This document shows, one piece after another, positions 56,110-62,837 of a stretch of 64,000 bases of DNA. Under the pieces are notes generated by a model that was given only the letters and a program-made list of their open reading frames with translations, made no database searches and was not told the DNA's origin. Numbering within the stretch: the first letter of the stretch is position 1; every line of letters begins with the position of its first letter. Location: IMG/VR virus record IMGVR_UViG_3300025789_000024, positions 51,391 through 115,390 of that record. One strand, given 5' to 3'. The DNA is from a virus. Both the position numbers and the translations under genes were made by a program.

Positions 56110-56290
56110 GGGCCTGATATAGATTCGACAGGGTAACAAGTAAGAGTAACGGCGCTCGGCAAAGCAGAAGCCGTAGGATTGGGGTTTCCCGATTATAGAC
56201 GCAAAACCTATAACTGCAAACGACAGTTTATACGCCATTGCCGCTTGAGCATAGCCGAGGTAGTTATACCTTGTAACCAAAAATAACAGT
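56110..56290 (+). ncRNA. ssrA: Two-piece tmRNA, coding piece (permuted ssrA, 5' part)
   Basis: Starts with the acceptor strand GGGCCTG, then ATATAGATTCGAC, matching the conserved GAUUCGAC of the tmRNA D-loop region. The resume codon GCA at 56216 begins the frame A-N-D-S-L-Y-A-I-A-A with stop TGA at 56246-56248. After it come a small hairpin (GAGGTA...TACCTT, near 56259) and AATAACAGT (56282-56290), which pairs over nine bases with the 5' part of the acceptor piece. A terminator hairpin follows at once. The tag ends in IAA rather than the common LAA or VAA. The two ends sit in an ordinary tmRNA hairpin that is broken in its loop. Confidence 0.92.
56216..56248 (+). other. tmRNA proteolysis-tag reading frame ANDSLYAIAA
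   Basis: Ten codons starting GCA AAC GAC and ending GCC GCT TGA. The AND start and A-A end are typical of proteolysis tags. Read on a stalled ribosome it would mark the nascent protein for ClpXP-type proteases. The penultimate residues IA differ from the usual LA or VA. Confidence 0.88.
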
Positions 56291-56317
56291 AAGGGACATT
56301 CGTGTCCCTTCCTTTTT
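56291..56317 (+). terminator. Rho-independent terminator after the tmRNA
   Basis: AAGGGACA-TTCG-TGTCCCTT (56291-56310): an eight-pair perfect stem with a TTCG tetraloop, then CC and a run of five T (56313-56317). It directly follows the tmRNA coding piece. Confidence 0.9.
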
Positions 56318-56321
56318 GTTC

Positions 56322-56329
56322 GATAAATA
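56322..56329 (+). promoter_or_regulatory. T4-like late promoter candidate
   Basis: GATAAATA between the terminator and the ATG at 56334, with only four bases (CACT) in between. There is no ribosome-binding site, so a leaderless start is likely if this promoter is used. Confidence 0.45.
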
Positions 56330-56333
56330 CACT

Positions 56334-58424
56334 ATGGACATCAAAGAACTTCACTCATTCAAATTATCTGATGCGGTTAAATTTCACGACAAACTTAATC
56401 CTAAATTATGGTTTGGTGAAAGACTAGACCCTGCTGTTAGAAAACAATTATTAGTCATTGCCAAGGACTTTATGAGCGAACTTGGCATACATGATTTAGC
56501 AGTTGATGATATCACGGTATCAGGTAGCAATGCCGCATATACATATACTCCTCATAGTGACTTAGACCTACATATCCTAGTAGACATGAGCAAACTAATG
56601 AATAATGATGTATACCAAGAATTGTTTAATGCAAAGAAAACACTATACAATGACAGCCATGATATCAAAATCAAGGGTGTACCCGTAGAATTATATGTAC
56701 AAGATAGCAATGAACCTGTTGTTAGCTTGGGTGAATACAGCGTATTAAACAATCAGTGGATCAAGCGTCCAACTAAACGCAGAGCCAATCTAGATCAAAA
56801 TGCCACACGTGCAAAGTTTGACAAACTAGCAGAAATGGTAAGTCTGGCATTAAAGACACAAGATTTAGAAAAACTTAACAAAGTTATTAAAAATATTAAA
56901 CGTTATCGTCAAGCAGGACTAGACAAAGGTGGTGAGTTTAGCCCCGAAAATCTAGCATATAAAGCATTGCGCAGTCAAGGTCAGATAGACAAACTGTACA
57001 ACTTACGTGACAAATTACATAGTGAGTTATTGAGCATTGATGAAATGTATCGTAATCCTGTTACTATACAAAAAGAAGAACAAGAAAAAACATTTAAGGC
57101 TAGTCAAGTTTGGAACTATGTTAAAAAGATACACCCTGCTGATCAACAAGGTGATGGCTTTTTAAAAAGTTTAGTTATCAATCATCCTAAATGGGAACTT
57201 AAACACGTTCCATTAAATCAAATTCGTATACCTGATCCATATGCAGAAGATGATTTTGAAGATGCATACAATCGTGTGTTGGATATTGACATGTACCATG
57301 TTAATGACATTACATCACATGATATTAACAAAAGGCCTATCGTTATTGATACTGATGGATTTGTCATTGATGGTAATCATAGAGCATTGTCAGCAAGATT
57401 GCGTGGTATGAAAACGATTCCTGCATATGTTCCTGTAGGTAAATTAGAAGAAAAAGTTAACTATGATTTACTAAATGATCCTGAACCAGTTGATCAAACA
57501 GTTGATTGGAACGGTTATAAATTTAGAATTCAAAACACATTGAATGGTGTAGAGGATACCCCCGGTGTAGTTATCAAAGCATATGATCCTAAGAATCTAA
57601 ATCACAGTATAGGTAAAGCAGATTTTGTATTACACAAAGATAAAAAAGGTGCATGGATCGAAAGTAACGACACAGAAGTAGATGATGAATATCAAGGTAA
57701 GGGTATTGCTACTATGATGTATGCAGTTGCTAAAAGCATGGGTTTTGATGTTAGACCTAGTCCTTATCAAAGCAATGCTGGTAGACAAATGTGGAAGAAG
57801 TGGGGTAGTGATGCTAAGAACTTGATGAAAGAAACATTTGATAAACCCTATCCACTAAAATGGGAAAAGAGTGAGTATGGTGATGTTGATGCATTGGCGA
57901 CATTACCAGATGGTGCACCATTGAGTATCATGTTTGAACATACTACTCCATATGAAGTTCATGTGTCTTTCTATAGAAACAATAGTTTAGAAGTCACCGG
58001 GGAAGGTGATTCACAAAGAGTATTTGCAACAGTGCTACATGCTATTCAAGAATTTCTTAAAATGGAACAACCAGCAAATATATCATTTTCAGCAAGTAAA
58101 GAAGTTGAGCCTGGACAAAACAGTGAAAGCCGCGCTAAACTTTACAATAGATTAGTTCAGCGATATGCAAATGCATGGGGATATAAATTCCATAGCTTTG
58201 ATCACGGTGATGAAGTTGTATATGAATTGTCTAGGATCAAGCAAGATGTTAGCGAAGCCTCAGGGTACATCCCAACCTATGCTCAACGAAATGACCCAAG
58301 ATTCGAAAAAGCATTGACAGTAGACGTACATCCTGATACAATGAAAAAGGGTGCTAAAAAGTTCGGCTGGAACATCAGTCGTGCAGGCATTCCACCAACA
58401 GCAAAACCAAACGGTAAAATTTAA
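56334..58424 (+). CDS. Multidomain nucleotidyltransferase / ParB-like / GNAT protein
   Basis: The ATG at 56334 is preferred. A TTG at 56316 in the same frame would start inside the terminator T-run. Residues 60-85 hold a nucleotidyltransferase motif (GSNAAYTYTPHSDLDLH, with G64-S65 and D76-x-D78). About residues 285-370 resemble a ParB/sulfiredoxin-type domain (PIVIDTDGFVIDGNHRALSARLRG). About residues 440-500 resemble a GNAT acetyltransferase (DDEYQGKGIATMMYAVA). The C-terminus (SGYIPTYAQRNDPRFEKALTVDVHP) is of a kind common at the ends of T4-like phage proteins. Such domain stacks fit the injected or multi-effector polyvalent proteins of phages. Targets are unknown. Confidence 0.65.
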   Translation: MDIKELHSFKLSDAVKFHDKLNPKLWFGERLDPAVRKQLLVIAKDFMSELGIHDLAVDDITVSGSNAAYTYTPHSDLDLHILVDMSKLMNNDVYQELFNAKKTLYNDSHDIKIKGVPVELYVQDSNEPVVSLGEYSVLNNQWIKRPTKRRANLDQNATRAKFDKLAEMVSLALKTQDLEKLNKVIKNIKRYRQAGLDKGGEFSPENLAYKALRSQGQIDKLYNLRDKLHSELLSIDEMYRNPVTIQKEEQEKTFKASQVWNYVKKIHPADQQGDGFLKSLVINHPKWELKHVPLNQIRIPDPYAEDDFEDAYNRVLDIDMYHVNDITSHDINKRPIVIDTDGFVIDGNHRALSARLRGMKTIPAYVPVGKLEEKVNYDLLNDPEPVDQTVDWNGYKFRIQNTLNGVEDTPGVVIKAYDPKNLNHSIGKADFVLHKDKKGAWIESNDTEVDDEYQGKGIATMMYAVAKSMGFDVRPSPYQSNAGRQMWKKWGSDAKNLMKETFDKPYPLKWEKSEYGDVDALATLPDGAPLSIMFEHTTPYEVHVSFYRNNSLEVTGEGDSQRVFATVLHAIQEFLKMEQPANISFSASKEVEPGQNSESRAKLYNRLVQRYANAWGYKFHSFDHGDEVVYELSRIKQDVSEASGYIPTYAQRNDPRFEKALTVDVHPDTMKKGAKKFGWNISRAGIPPTAKPNGKI

Positions 58425-58425
58425 T

Positions 58426-58465
58426 AAATTTACTTTGGTATTACCCTAAAATTTACTTTGGTATT
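58426..58465 (+). repeat. 17-nt direct repeat before the methyltransferase gene
   Basis: AAATTTACTTTGGTATT occurs at 58426-58442 and again, without change, at 58449-58465, at a spacing of 23 nt. It lies between the stop of the multidomain gene and the methyltransferase ATG at 58493. It could be an operator or a remnant of duplication. Confidence 0.7.
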
Positions 58466-58492
58466 TTAGATTTATTATTCATTGGAAAATTA

Positions 58493-59119
58493 ATGAAGCA
58501 CGTGCTAGAAACAGTATATGGACACATCTATAAATGTGTAAATTCTTTACCTAAAGATTTTACGGTATCTGACATTGCATGCCAGTCAGGATGGTTAGGT
58601 ACACATTGTCTAACACAAGGATTTAAATTTGTCAATTTTATTGATGCGCGTCCTGAATCATTCAAACAACCTCCGTCTAATTTTAAGAATTGGGACTTTG
58701 TTCAAATGGATATAAGTCAGTATGACTTATTTCGTAACCAAATCAATGATTTTGACGTATTGCTCTATTGCGGGCATCTATACCACTCAGAAGATCCTTA
58801 TCAAATGCTAAAGACTATTTCTGAAACAAAATGCAAACATTTGATTATAGAATCAAAAACACTGGATATGAATGGCATACATTTAATGGCTCCGCCAAAG
58901 ATAGACTATGAAATAGAGCCTACTCATTTGTCGGGACTTGCATATCATCCAACTAAGTCTGAACTTTTAATTGGTCGTCCAAATTTAAATTGGACAACAA
59001 AGACCTTACAAGAATTAGGATTTAAGATCGAATCGTATGCAACAGGTGTACTAGATAACGTATCATACAGTCAACCAAACAAAGCATTCCCTCATTATTT
59101 TATTCATGCGGTTAGGTAG
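58493..59119 (+). CDS. Class I SAM-dependent methyltransferase
   Basis: 208 residues. The N-terminal segment VSDIACQSGWLGTHCLTQGFK (residues 25-45) is a Rossmann motif I variant with an acidic residue at the end of the next strand (FVNFIDAR). Motif IV-like LLYCGHLYHSEDPYQML (about residue 88) is similar to the LYHxxDP segment of CmoB- and DUF1698-like enzymes. No target-recognition domain is seen, so the substrate is unknown: tRNA, protein or small molecule. There is no sigma70-type promoter, so it may be read through from upstream or from the repeat region. Confidence 0.7.
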   Translation: MKHVLETVYGHIYKCVNSLPKDFTVSDIACQSGWLGTHCLTQGFKFVNFIDARPESFKQPPSNFKNWDFVQMDISQYDLFRNQINDFDVLLYCGHLYHSEDPYQMLKTISETKCKHLIIESKTLDMNGIHLMAPPKIDYEIEPTHLSGLAYHPTKSELLIGRPNLNWTTKTLQELGFKIESYATGVLDNVSYSQPNKAFPHYFIHAVR

Positions 59120-59131
59120 TTAAAAAAAGGC

Positions 59132-59160
59132 TTGACAATAAATCGGTTTGGGCATACAAT
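59132..59160 (+). promoter_or_regulatory. Sigma70-type early promoter, copy 1
   Basis: TTGACA (59132-59137), a 17-nt spacer, and TACAAT (59155-59160). The spacer ATAAATCGGTTTGGGCA is identical to copy 2. A gene start follows at 59192 with AAGGA (59181-59185). Confidence 0.85.
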
Positions 59161-59191
59161 ACTTGTATTGAAACTGATTAAAGGACTCAAG

Positions 59192-59464
59192 ATGACTCTC
59201 TCCGATATCACTAGCGCCGTTATCTCTGGTAACTTCACCAATGAGGAACTCAACAAAGTAGCCGATGCTATCAAGTTTGCCCGTGCACAATTGGCTAAGC
59301 AAACCAAGCGTAGCATTAGCATTGGGTCTAGTGTGAAATTTTTCAATTCACGTGACGGTGTCGAAGTTCTAGGTACCGTTTCCAAAATCAATACCAAATA
59401 TGTGATTGTAAAGTCTGGTTTTACGAACTGGCGTGTCCCTGCTAACATGTTGGAAAAGGCTTGA
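59192..59464 (+). CDS. Small early protein with SH3-like region, 90 residues
   Basis: The ATG at 59192 is chosen. A TTG at 59132 in the same frame is part of the -35 box and would translate the promoter. Residues 1-40 are helical (SDITSAVISGNFTNEELNKVADAIKFARAQL). Residues 43-90 form strands like a small barrel (GSSVKFFNSRDGVEVLGTVSKI, then VIVKSGFTNWRVPANML), as in Tudor/KOW-type folds. Basic residues could bind nucleic acid. The stop TGA lies inside the -35 box of the next promoter (TTGACA). Function unknown. Confidence 0.6.
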   Translation: MTLSDITSAVISGNFTNEELNKVADAIKFARAQLAKQTKRSISIGSSVKFFNSRDGVEVLGTVSKINTKYVIVKSGFTNWRVPANMLEKA

Positions 59465-59489
59465 CAATAAATCGGTTTGGGCATATAAT
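59461..59489 (+). promoter_or_regulatory. Sigma70-type early promoter, copy 2 (perfect consensus)
   Basis: TTGACA (59461-59466), 17 nt, TATAAT (59484-59489), with the stop codon of the previous gene inside the -35 box. The leader after it (ACTTGTATTGATTGATTAAAGGAG) is near-identical to copies 1 and 3. Confidence 0.9.
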
Positions 59490-59519
59490 ACTTGTATTGA
59501 TTGATTAAAGGAGTAAACA

Positions 59520-59720
59520 ATGGTTAAGCAAGAAATCCAAACTGAATTTGTTCAAGCATTGAAACAGTTTTCCCGTAAAAACTATACCATCTACAAAAGC
59601 GACAGTTATTCCGCAGGCTACTATGAAAGCCTTGTAGCAACCATGTTTAGTAGCCTTAGCAAAAAATCTCAAAAAGAATTGCTCAAGGACATCAAAATTG
59701 CATCAGTTAGAGAAGCCTAA
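59520..59720 (+). CDS. Small early protein of unknown function, 66 residues
   Basis: ATG at 59520 with AAAGGAG six bases upstream. A mostly helical, basic protein rich in K, S and Y (QALKQFSRKNYTIYKSDSYSAGYYESLV). No motif or membrane segment was recognised. It has its own consensus promoter, so strong early expression is likely; phage proteins of this kind often target host processes, but nothing in the sequence shows that here. Confidence 0.55.
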   Translation: MVKQEIQTEFVQALKQFSRKNYTIYKSDSYSAGYYESLVATMFSSLSKKSQKELLKDIKIASVREA

Positions 59721-59722
59721 AT

Positions 59723-59751
59723 TTGACAATAAATGGATTTGGGTATATAAT
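59723..59751 (+). promoter_or_regulatory. Sigma70-type early promoter, copy 3
   Basis: TTGACA (59723-59728), a 17-nt spacer, TATAAT (59746-59751), directly after the stop of the previous gene. The spacer differs from copies 1 and 2 by a few bases, but the leader ATTGATTGATTAAAGGAACA is the same type. Confidence 0.9.
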
Positions 59752-59782
59752 ACACTTATTGATTGATTAAAGGAACATACAA

Positions 59783-60088
59783 ATGGCACTGACTCCCCTG
59801 ACCGAACGTCAAAAAACATTGATTGTTAACAATGTCGTTAAGGCATGTAAAAACATTGACAGCCTCAACAAGACTGGTTACAACTTTATCAATTTGTGTT
59901 CTGGGTTCATTGCTCACTATGACCTTTATGGTTTCATTAGTCACTACTCGGACTATAGTTTGAAACAAGATATCTTGTCGTTTGCAGGTCAAAATCAATG
60001 GAAGAATTTTCGTCCCGGCGAACGTGACTATGACTACATGATGGCTAAGAAAGACGTTTACAATCGTATTCTTGCCCAAATTGCATAA
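59783..60088 (+). CDS. Small early protein of unknown function, 101 residues
   Basis: ATG at 59783, with AAAGGAACA seven bases before it. Polar, helical, with several tyrosines and a conserved-looking stretch SDYSLKQDILSFAGQNQWKNF. No signal peptide, membrane helix or metal motif. It has its own near-consensus promoter. Function unknown; likely an early host-takeover protein, by position only. Confidence 0.5.
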   Translation: MALTPLTERQKTLIVNNVVKACKNIDSLNKTGYNFINLCSGFIAHYDLYGFISHYSDYSLKQDILSFAGQNQWKNFRPGERDYDYMMAKKDVYNRILAQIA

Positions 60089-60095
60089 AATAAAT

Positions 60096-60124
60096 TTGAC
60101 AATAAATCCAACCACTGTTATAGT
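60096..60124 (+). promoter_or_regulatory. Sigma70-type early promoter, copy 4
   Basis: TTGACA (60096-60101), 17 nt, TATAGT (60119-60124), then TAAGGAAG before the ATPase ATG at 60156. The spacer starts ATAAATCCAACC; only the first part matches the other copies. Confidence 0.75.
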
Positions 60125-60155
60125 ATCAACATCTTAATTTTTCTAAGGAAGTAAA

Positions 60156-61256
60156 ATGGCAGCATCGATCAGCGATAATCTCACAGTCACTAGCGTACAG
60201 GCACGCAAGGCTATTCTTAAGGCGTTCAAAGTCAAACGCCCTGTTTTTCTCTGGGGCCCACCCGGTATTGGTAAGTCTGAGGTTGTCTCAGAAATTACTG
60301 ATGAATTGAATGGTCTTATGATTGACTTGCGCATGGCGCAAATGGAACCTACTGACATTCGAGGTATCCCTTATTTCAACAAAGACAATGGTAAGATGGA
60401 CTGGGCTCCCCCAGTTGACTTGCCAGATGAGGAACTTGCTAGTCAATATCCCATCATTGTTCTTTTCCTTGATGAAATGAATAGTGCGCCCCCAGCTGTT
60501 CAGGCAGCAGGCTATCAATTGATTTTGAATCGCCGTGTTGGTAAGTACAAGTTGCCCGATAACGTTGTTATCGTTGCGGCAGGTAATCGTGAAAGTGACA
60601 AAGGTGTTACTTATCGCATGCCAATGCCCCTCGCTAATCGTTTTGTTCACATTGAAATGCGCCCTGACTTTAGTTCATGGCAAAACTGGGCCGTTAACAA
60701 GAACATCCATCAAGACGTGGTTGGTTACTTGTCGTTTGCTAAACAAGATTTGTATGATTTTGATAGCAAGAGTTCAAGCAAGGCATTTGCTACTCCCCGT
60801 AGCTGGTGTTTTGTTAGTGACTTGTTGGACGATGATGATACCGATACTGACACACTTTACAACTTGGTTGCAGGTGCTGTTGGTGAAGGCTTGGCAGTTA
60901 AGTTCATGGCTCATCGCAAGATTGCAGGTAAGATGCCCGCTCCAGCTGATATCTTGAGTGGCAAGATAACTGACTTGGCAGTTAAAGAAATTAGTGCAAT
61001 GTATTCGTTGACTGTTTCAATGTGCTATGAATTGAAAGATGCCGTTGAAAACAAGAAAGTTGACAAGAAGAAGTTCCACGAAATGGCAAACAACTTTGTC
61101 ACTTACATGATGAACAACTTTGAAACTGAATTGGTTGTTATGGGTGCTAAGATTGCTCTCAAGACTTATGGTCTGCCAATCGAACCTAGTCAACTGAAAA
61201 ACTTTGACGAGTTCCACAAAAAGTATGGCAAGTATATTGTTGATGCAGGTAACTAA
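60156..61256 (+). CDS. MoxR-type AAA+ ATPase
   Basis: 366 residues, normal for the family. Walker A is G34-PPGIGK-S41; Walker B is IVLFLDE (101-107); the sensor-1 region is VVIVAAGNR (137-145). The sequence between (MEPTDIRGIPYF) matches the substrate-proximal part of MoxR ATPases. MoxR proteins act as chaperone-like ATPases, often with a VWA-domain protein, to activate or load metal on a partner. The partner here is the metallopeptidase/VWA gene at 62838, two genes later, although a separate promoter precedes it. Cytoplasmic. Start codon follows TAAGGAAG. Confidence 0.85.
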   Translation: MAASISDNLTVTSVQARKAILKAFKVKRPVFLWGPPGIGKSEVVSEITDELNGLMIDLRMAQMEPTDIRGIPYFNKDNGKMDWAPPVDLPDEELASQYPIIVLFLDEMNSAPPAVQAAGYQLILNRRVGKYKLPDNVVIVAAGNRESDKGVTYRMPMPLANRFVHIEMRPDFSSWQNWAVNKNIHQDVVGYLSFAKQDLYDFDSKSSSKAFATPRSWCFVSDLLDDDDTDTDTLYNLVAGAVGEGLAVKFMAHRKIAGKMPAPADILSGKITDLAVKEISAMYSLTVSMCYELKDAVENKKVDKKKFHEMANNFVTYMMNNFETELVVMGAKIALKTYGLPIEPSQLKNFDEFHKKYGKYIVDAGN

Positions 61257-61271
61257 ACTTAAAGGAAGTAT

Positions 61272-62033
61272 ATGAAATTCGCTACTACATCATTGGCGAC
61301 AGCATTGGCAAGTGCATTGTTGTTATCGGCATGTGCTACTAAGCCCCCGGAAGTTAAGGTTGAGGCCCCGGCCCCGATCAAACTTTCGACACTTGGTAAG
61401 GATGAACAGGTTGCTGAAGAAAAACGGCAACGTGCTATTGAAACACGTAAGGCAGTTATTGTTAATTTGCCTGAATGGTTCTTGAGTCCTCCTAAGTCTG
61501 ATGAAGGCACCTTGTATTCTGTCGGCACTGATAGTAGCGACCGTTTGGGTACTGCACTAGAGAAGGCTATGTTAGCGGCTAAGTTGCAACTAGCAGACCA
61601 AATCAATGGTAAAATCTCTAGCAACACACGACAAATTTTGCGTGATGGTGATGGTAAGAGTAAGTCAGTTACACAATATGACCGTGCTACTACCAACACT
61701 ATTTTGCAAACTGCGGTCAAGCATTATGTTGTACAAGAAAAGAGTGTCCATGTAACTGACAAGGGTTATACTGCATTCATTTTGTTGAAGTATGATATTG
61801 AAGATGGCACTGACAAAGGAACTTCAATTGAAAATTTCACTGCTATGAAAGAGTTGGATCAAAAGGTCAAGTCTAATGCTGAGACTAAATCTCAACCAGT
61901 TAGTTCTATTGAACCTGAAAGCAAAGTATCTACTGTGCAACTTTTGGATGTAGACAATATTGAATACAAACAAAGGCGTGATGCGGCATTACAAAAACCC
62001 GGAGCAGTAGTCGGTCAAGTTACTGTTCGTTAA
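61272..62033 (+). CDS. LPP20-like lipoprotein
   Basis: 253 residues. A lipobox LLLSA-C21 ends a clear signal peptide, so the protein is probably anchored in the outer membrane. A central region (about residues 75-170) with GTDSSDRLGTALEKAMLAAK and TDKGYTAFILLKYD fits the LPP20 family as I recall it. The start ATG is 7 nt after AAGGAA. It begins 15 nt after the ATPase gene, so it shares that transcript. Phage lipoproteins can block receptors or lysis, but nothing here shows which. Confidence 0.7.
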   Translation: MKFATTSLATALASALLLSACATKPPEVKVEAPAPIKLSTLGKDEQVAEEKRQRAIETRKAVIVNLPEWFLSPPKSDEGTLYSVGTDSSDRLGTALEKAMLAAKLQLADQINGKISSNTRQILRDGDGKSKSVTQYDRATTNTILQTAVKHYVVQEKSVHVTDKGYTAFILLKYDIEDGTDKGTSIENFTAMKELDQKVKSNAETKSQPVSSIEPESKVSTVQLLDVDNIEYKQRRDAALQKPGAVVGQVTVR

Positions 62034-62046
62034 TTAGGAGCGCAAC

Positions 62047-62778
62047 ATGCGCAGTCTGACAATTTGTTTATTAATAGGTATGGCTAACATTAGCCATGCT
62101 GAAATGTTTTCAATGGACATTGCGGCCCATTATAAAATGGGCGACAATGAATCTGTGGCTACTGCACGTAAGTTATGTGTGGCAGATGCAAAACGTCAGG
62201 CTGCGGATTACAGCGAATCCTTCGTAGAATCACAACTAACAGTGCAAACTACTGAAGACAATGACGGGCAAGAAGTGTCACGTGCCAGCAAGGAAAGTCG
62301 CACTATCAGTGCCCAACTAGTGTCTGCTAAGTTATTGGAAGAACGATTAGAGACTATGAACAATCGCATGGTATTTTCATGTGTAGTTCAAACTAAATTT
62401 GACCCTGACCAAATCAATAACAAATTGCAAGGTATCATGGATGCGCAACGATTGCAAAAACAAATTGATGCGCAAAATGCACAAATTGCTGAACTTAAAA
62501 AGCAAGTTGCTAAACCAGTTGTTCAACCCCAAACTCCTGTAGTTGCAACAGCTCTGGTCACATATACCCCACCCGTGACATATGCACAACCGGTAACCTA
62601 TAACCCTCCAGTAACCTATGTACAACCTGTTACATATTACACACCTCCCCAACCAGTGAGGTACTATACACAGCCTCAAGTGATATATACTCAACCACAA
62701 ACAGTATATTACAATCAACCAATTTACCAACGTGGTAGGGCTAGTCCACTTAGTAGGGTAATGTCATTCCTTCAATGA
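62047..62778 (+). CDS. Secreted proline/tyrosine-repeat protein with coiled coil
   Basis: 243 residues. A signal peptide cleaves after SHA (residue 18). The middle is helical (QRLQKQIDAQNAQIAELKKQ, likely coiled coil). The C-terminal 85 residues are repeats of the P-V-T-Y and Y-T-Q-P-Q type (TYTPPVTYAQPVTYN, then VIYTQPQTVYYNQP), expected to be extended and exported. The YTQPQ motif is shared with the secreted protein at 54136. The N-terminal domain (ADAKRQAADYSESFVES) resembles periplasmic proteins found beside LPP20-type lipoproteins. Starts 13 nt after the lipoprotein stop. Confidence 0.6.
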   Translation: MRSLTICLLIGMANISHAEMFSMDIAAHYKMGDNESVATARKLCVADAKRQAADYSESFVESQLTVQTTEDNDGQEVSRASKESRTISAQLVSAKLLEERLETMNNRMVFSCVVQTKFDPDQINNKLQGIMDAQRLQKQIDAQNAQIAELKKQVAKPVVQPQTPVVATALVTYTPPVTYAQPVTYNPPVTYVQPVTYYTPPQPVRYYTQPQVIYTQPQTVYYNQPIYQRGRASPLSRVMSFLQ

Positions 62779-62781
62779 AAT

Positions 62782-62810
62782 TTGACATTAATTCCGTTTG
62801 GTGATATAAT
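62782..62810 (+). promoter_or_regulatory. Sigma70-type early promoter, copy 5
   Basis: TTGACA (62782-62787), 17 nt, TATAAT (62805-62810), then AGAAAAAGGA and the ATG at 62838. It overlaps the end of the secreted-protein gene region. Confidence 0.85.
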
Positions 62811-62837
62811 ATACAAATACTAGAAAAAGGATGTTTC

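Noticed and set aside
56316-56333. TTG start for the multidomain protein
   Set aside because: It lies in the terminator T-run; ATG at 56334 is more likely and begins MDIKEL, like the gene at 55791.
59132-59191. TTG start extending the 90-residue gene
   Set aside because: It would translate a sigma70-type promoter; the ATG at 59192 follows a good AAGGA.
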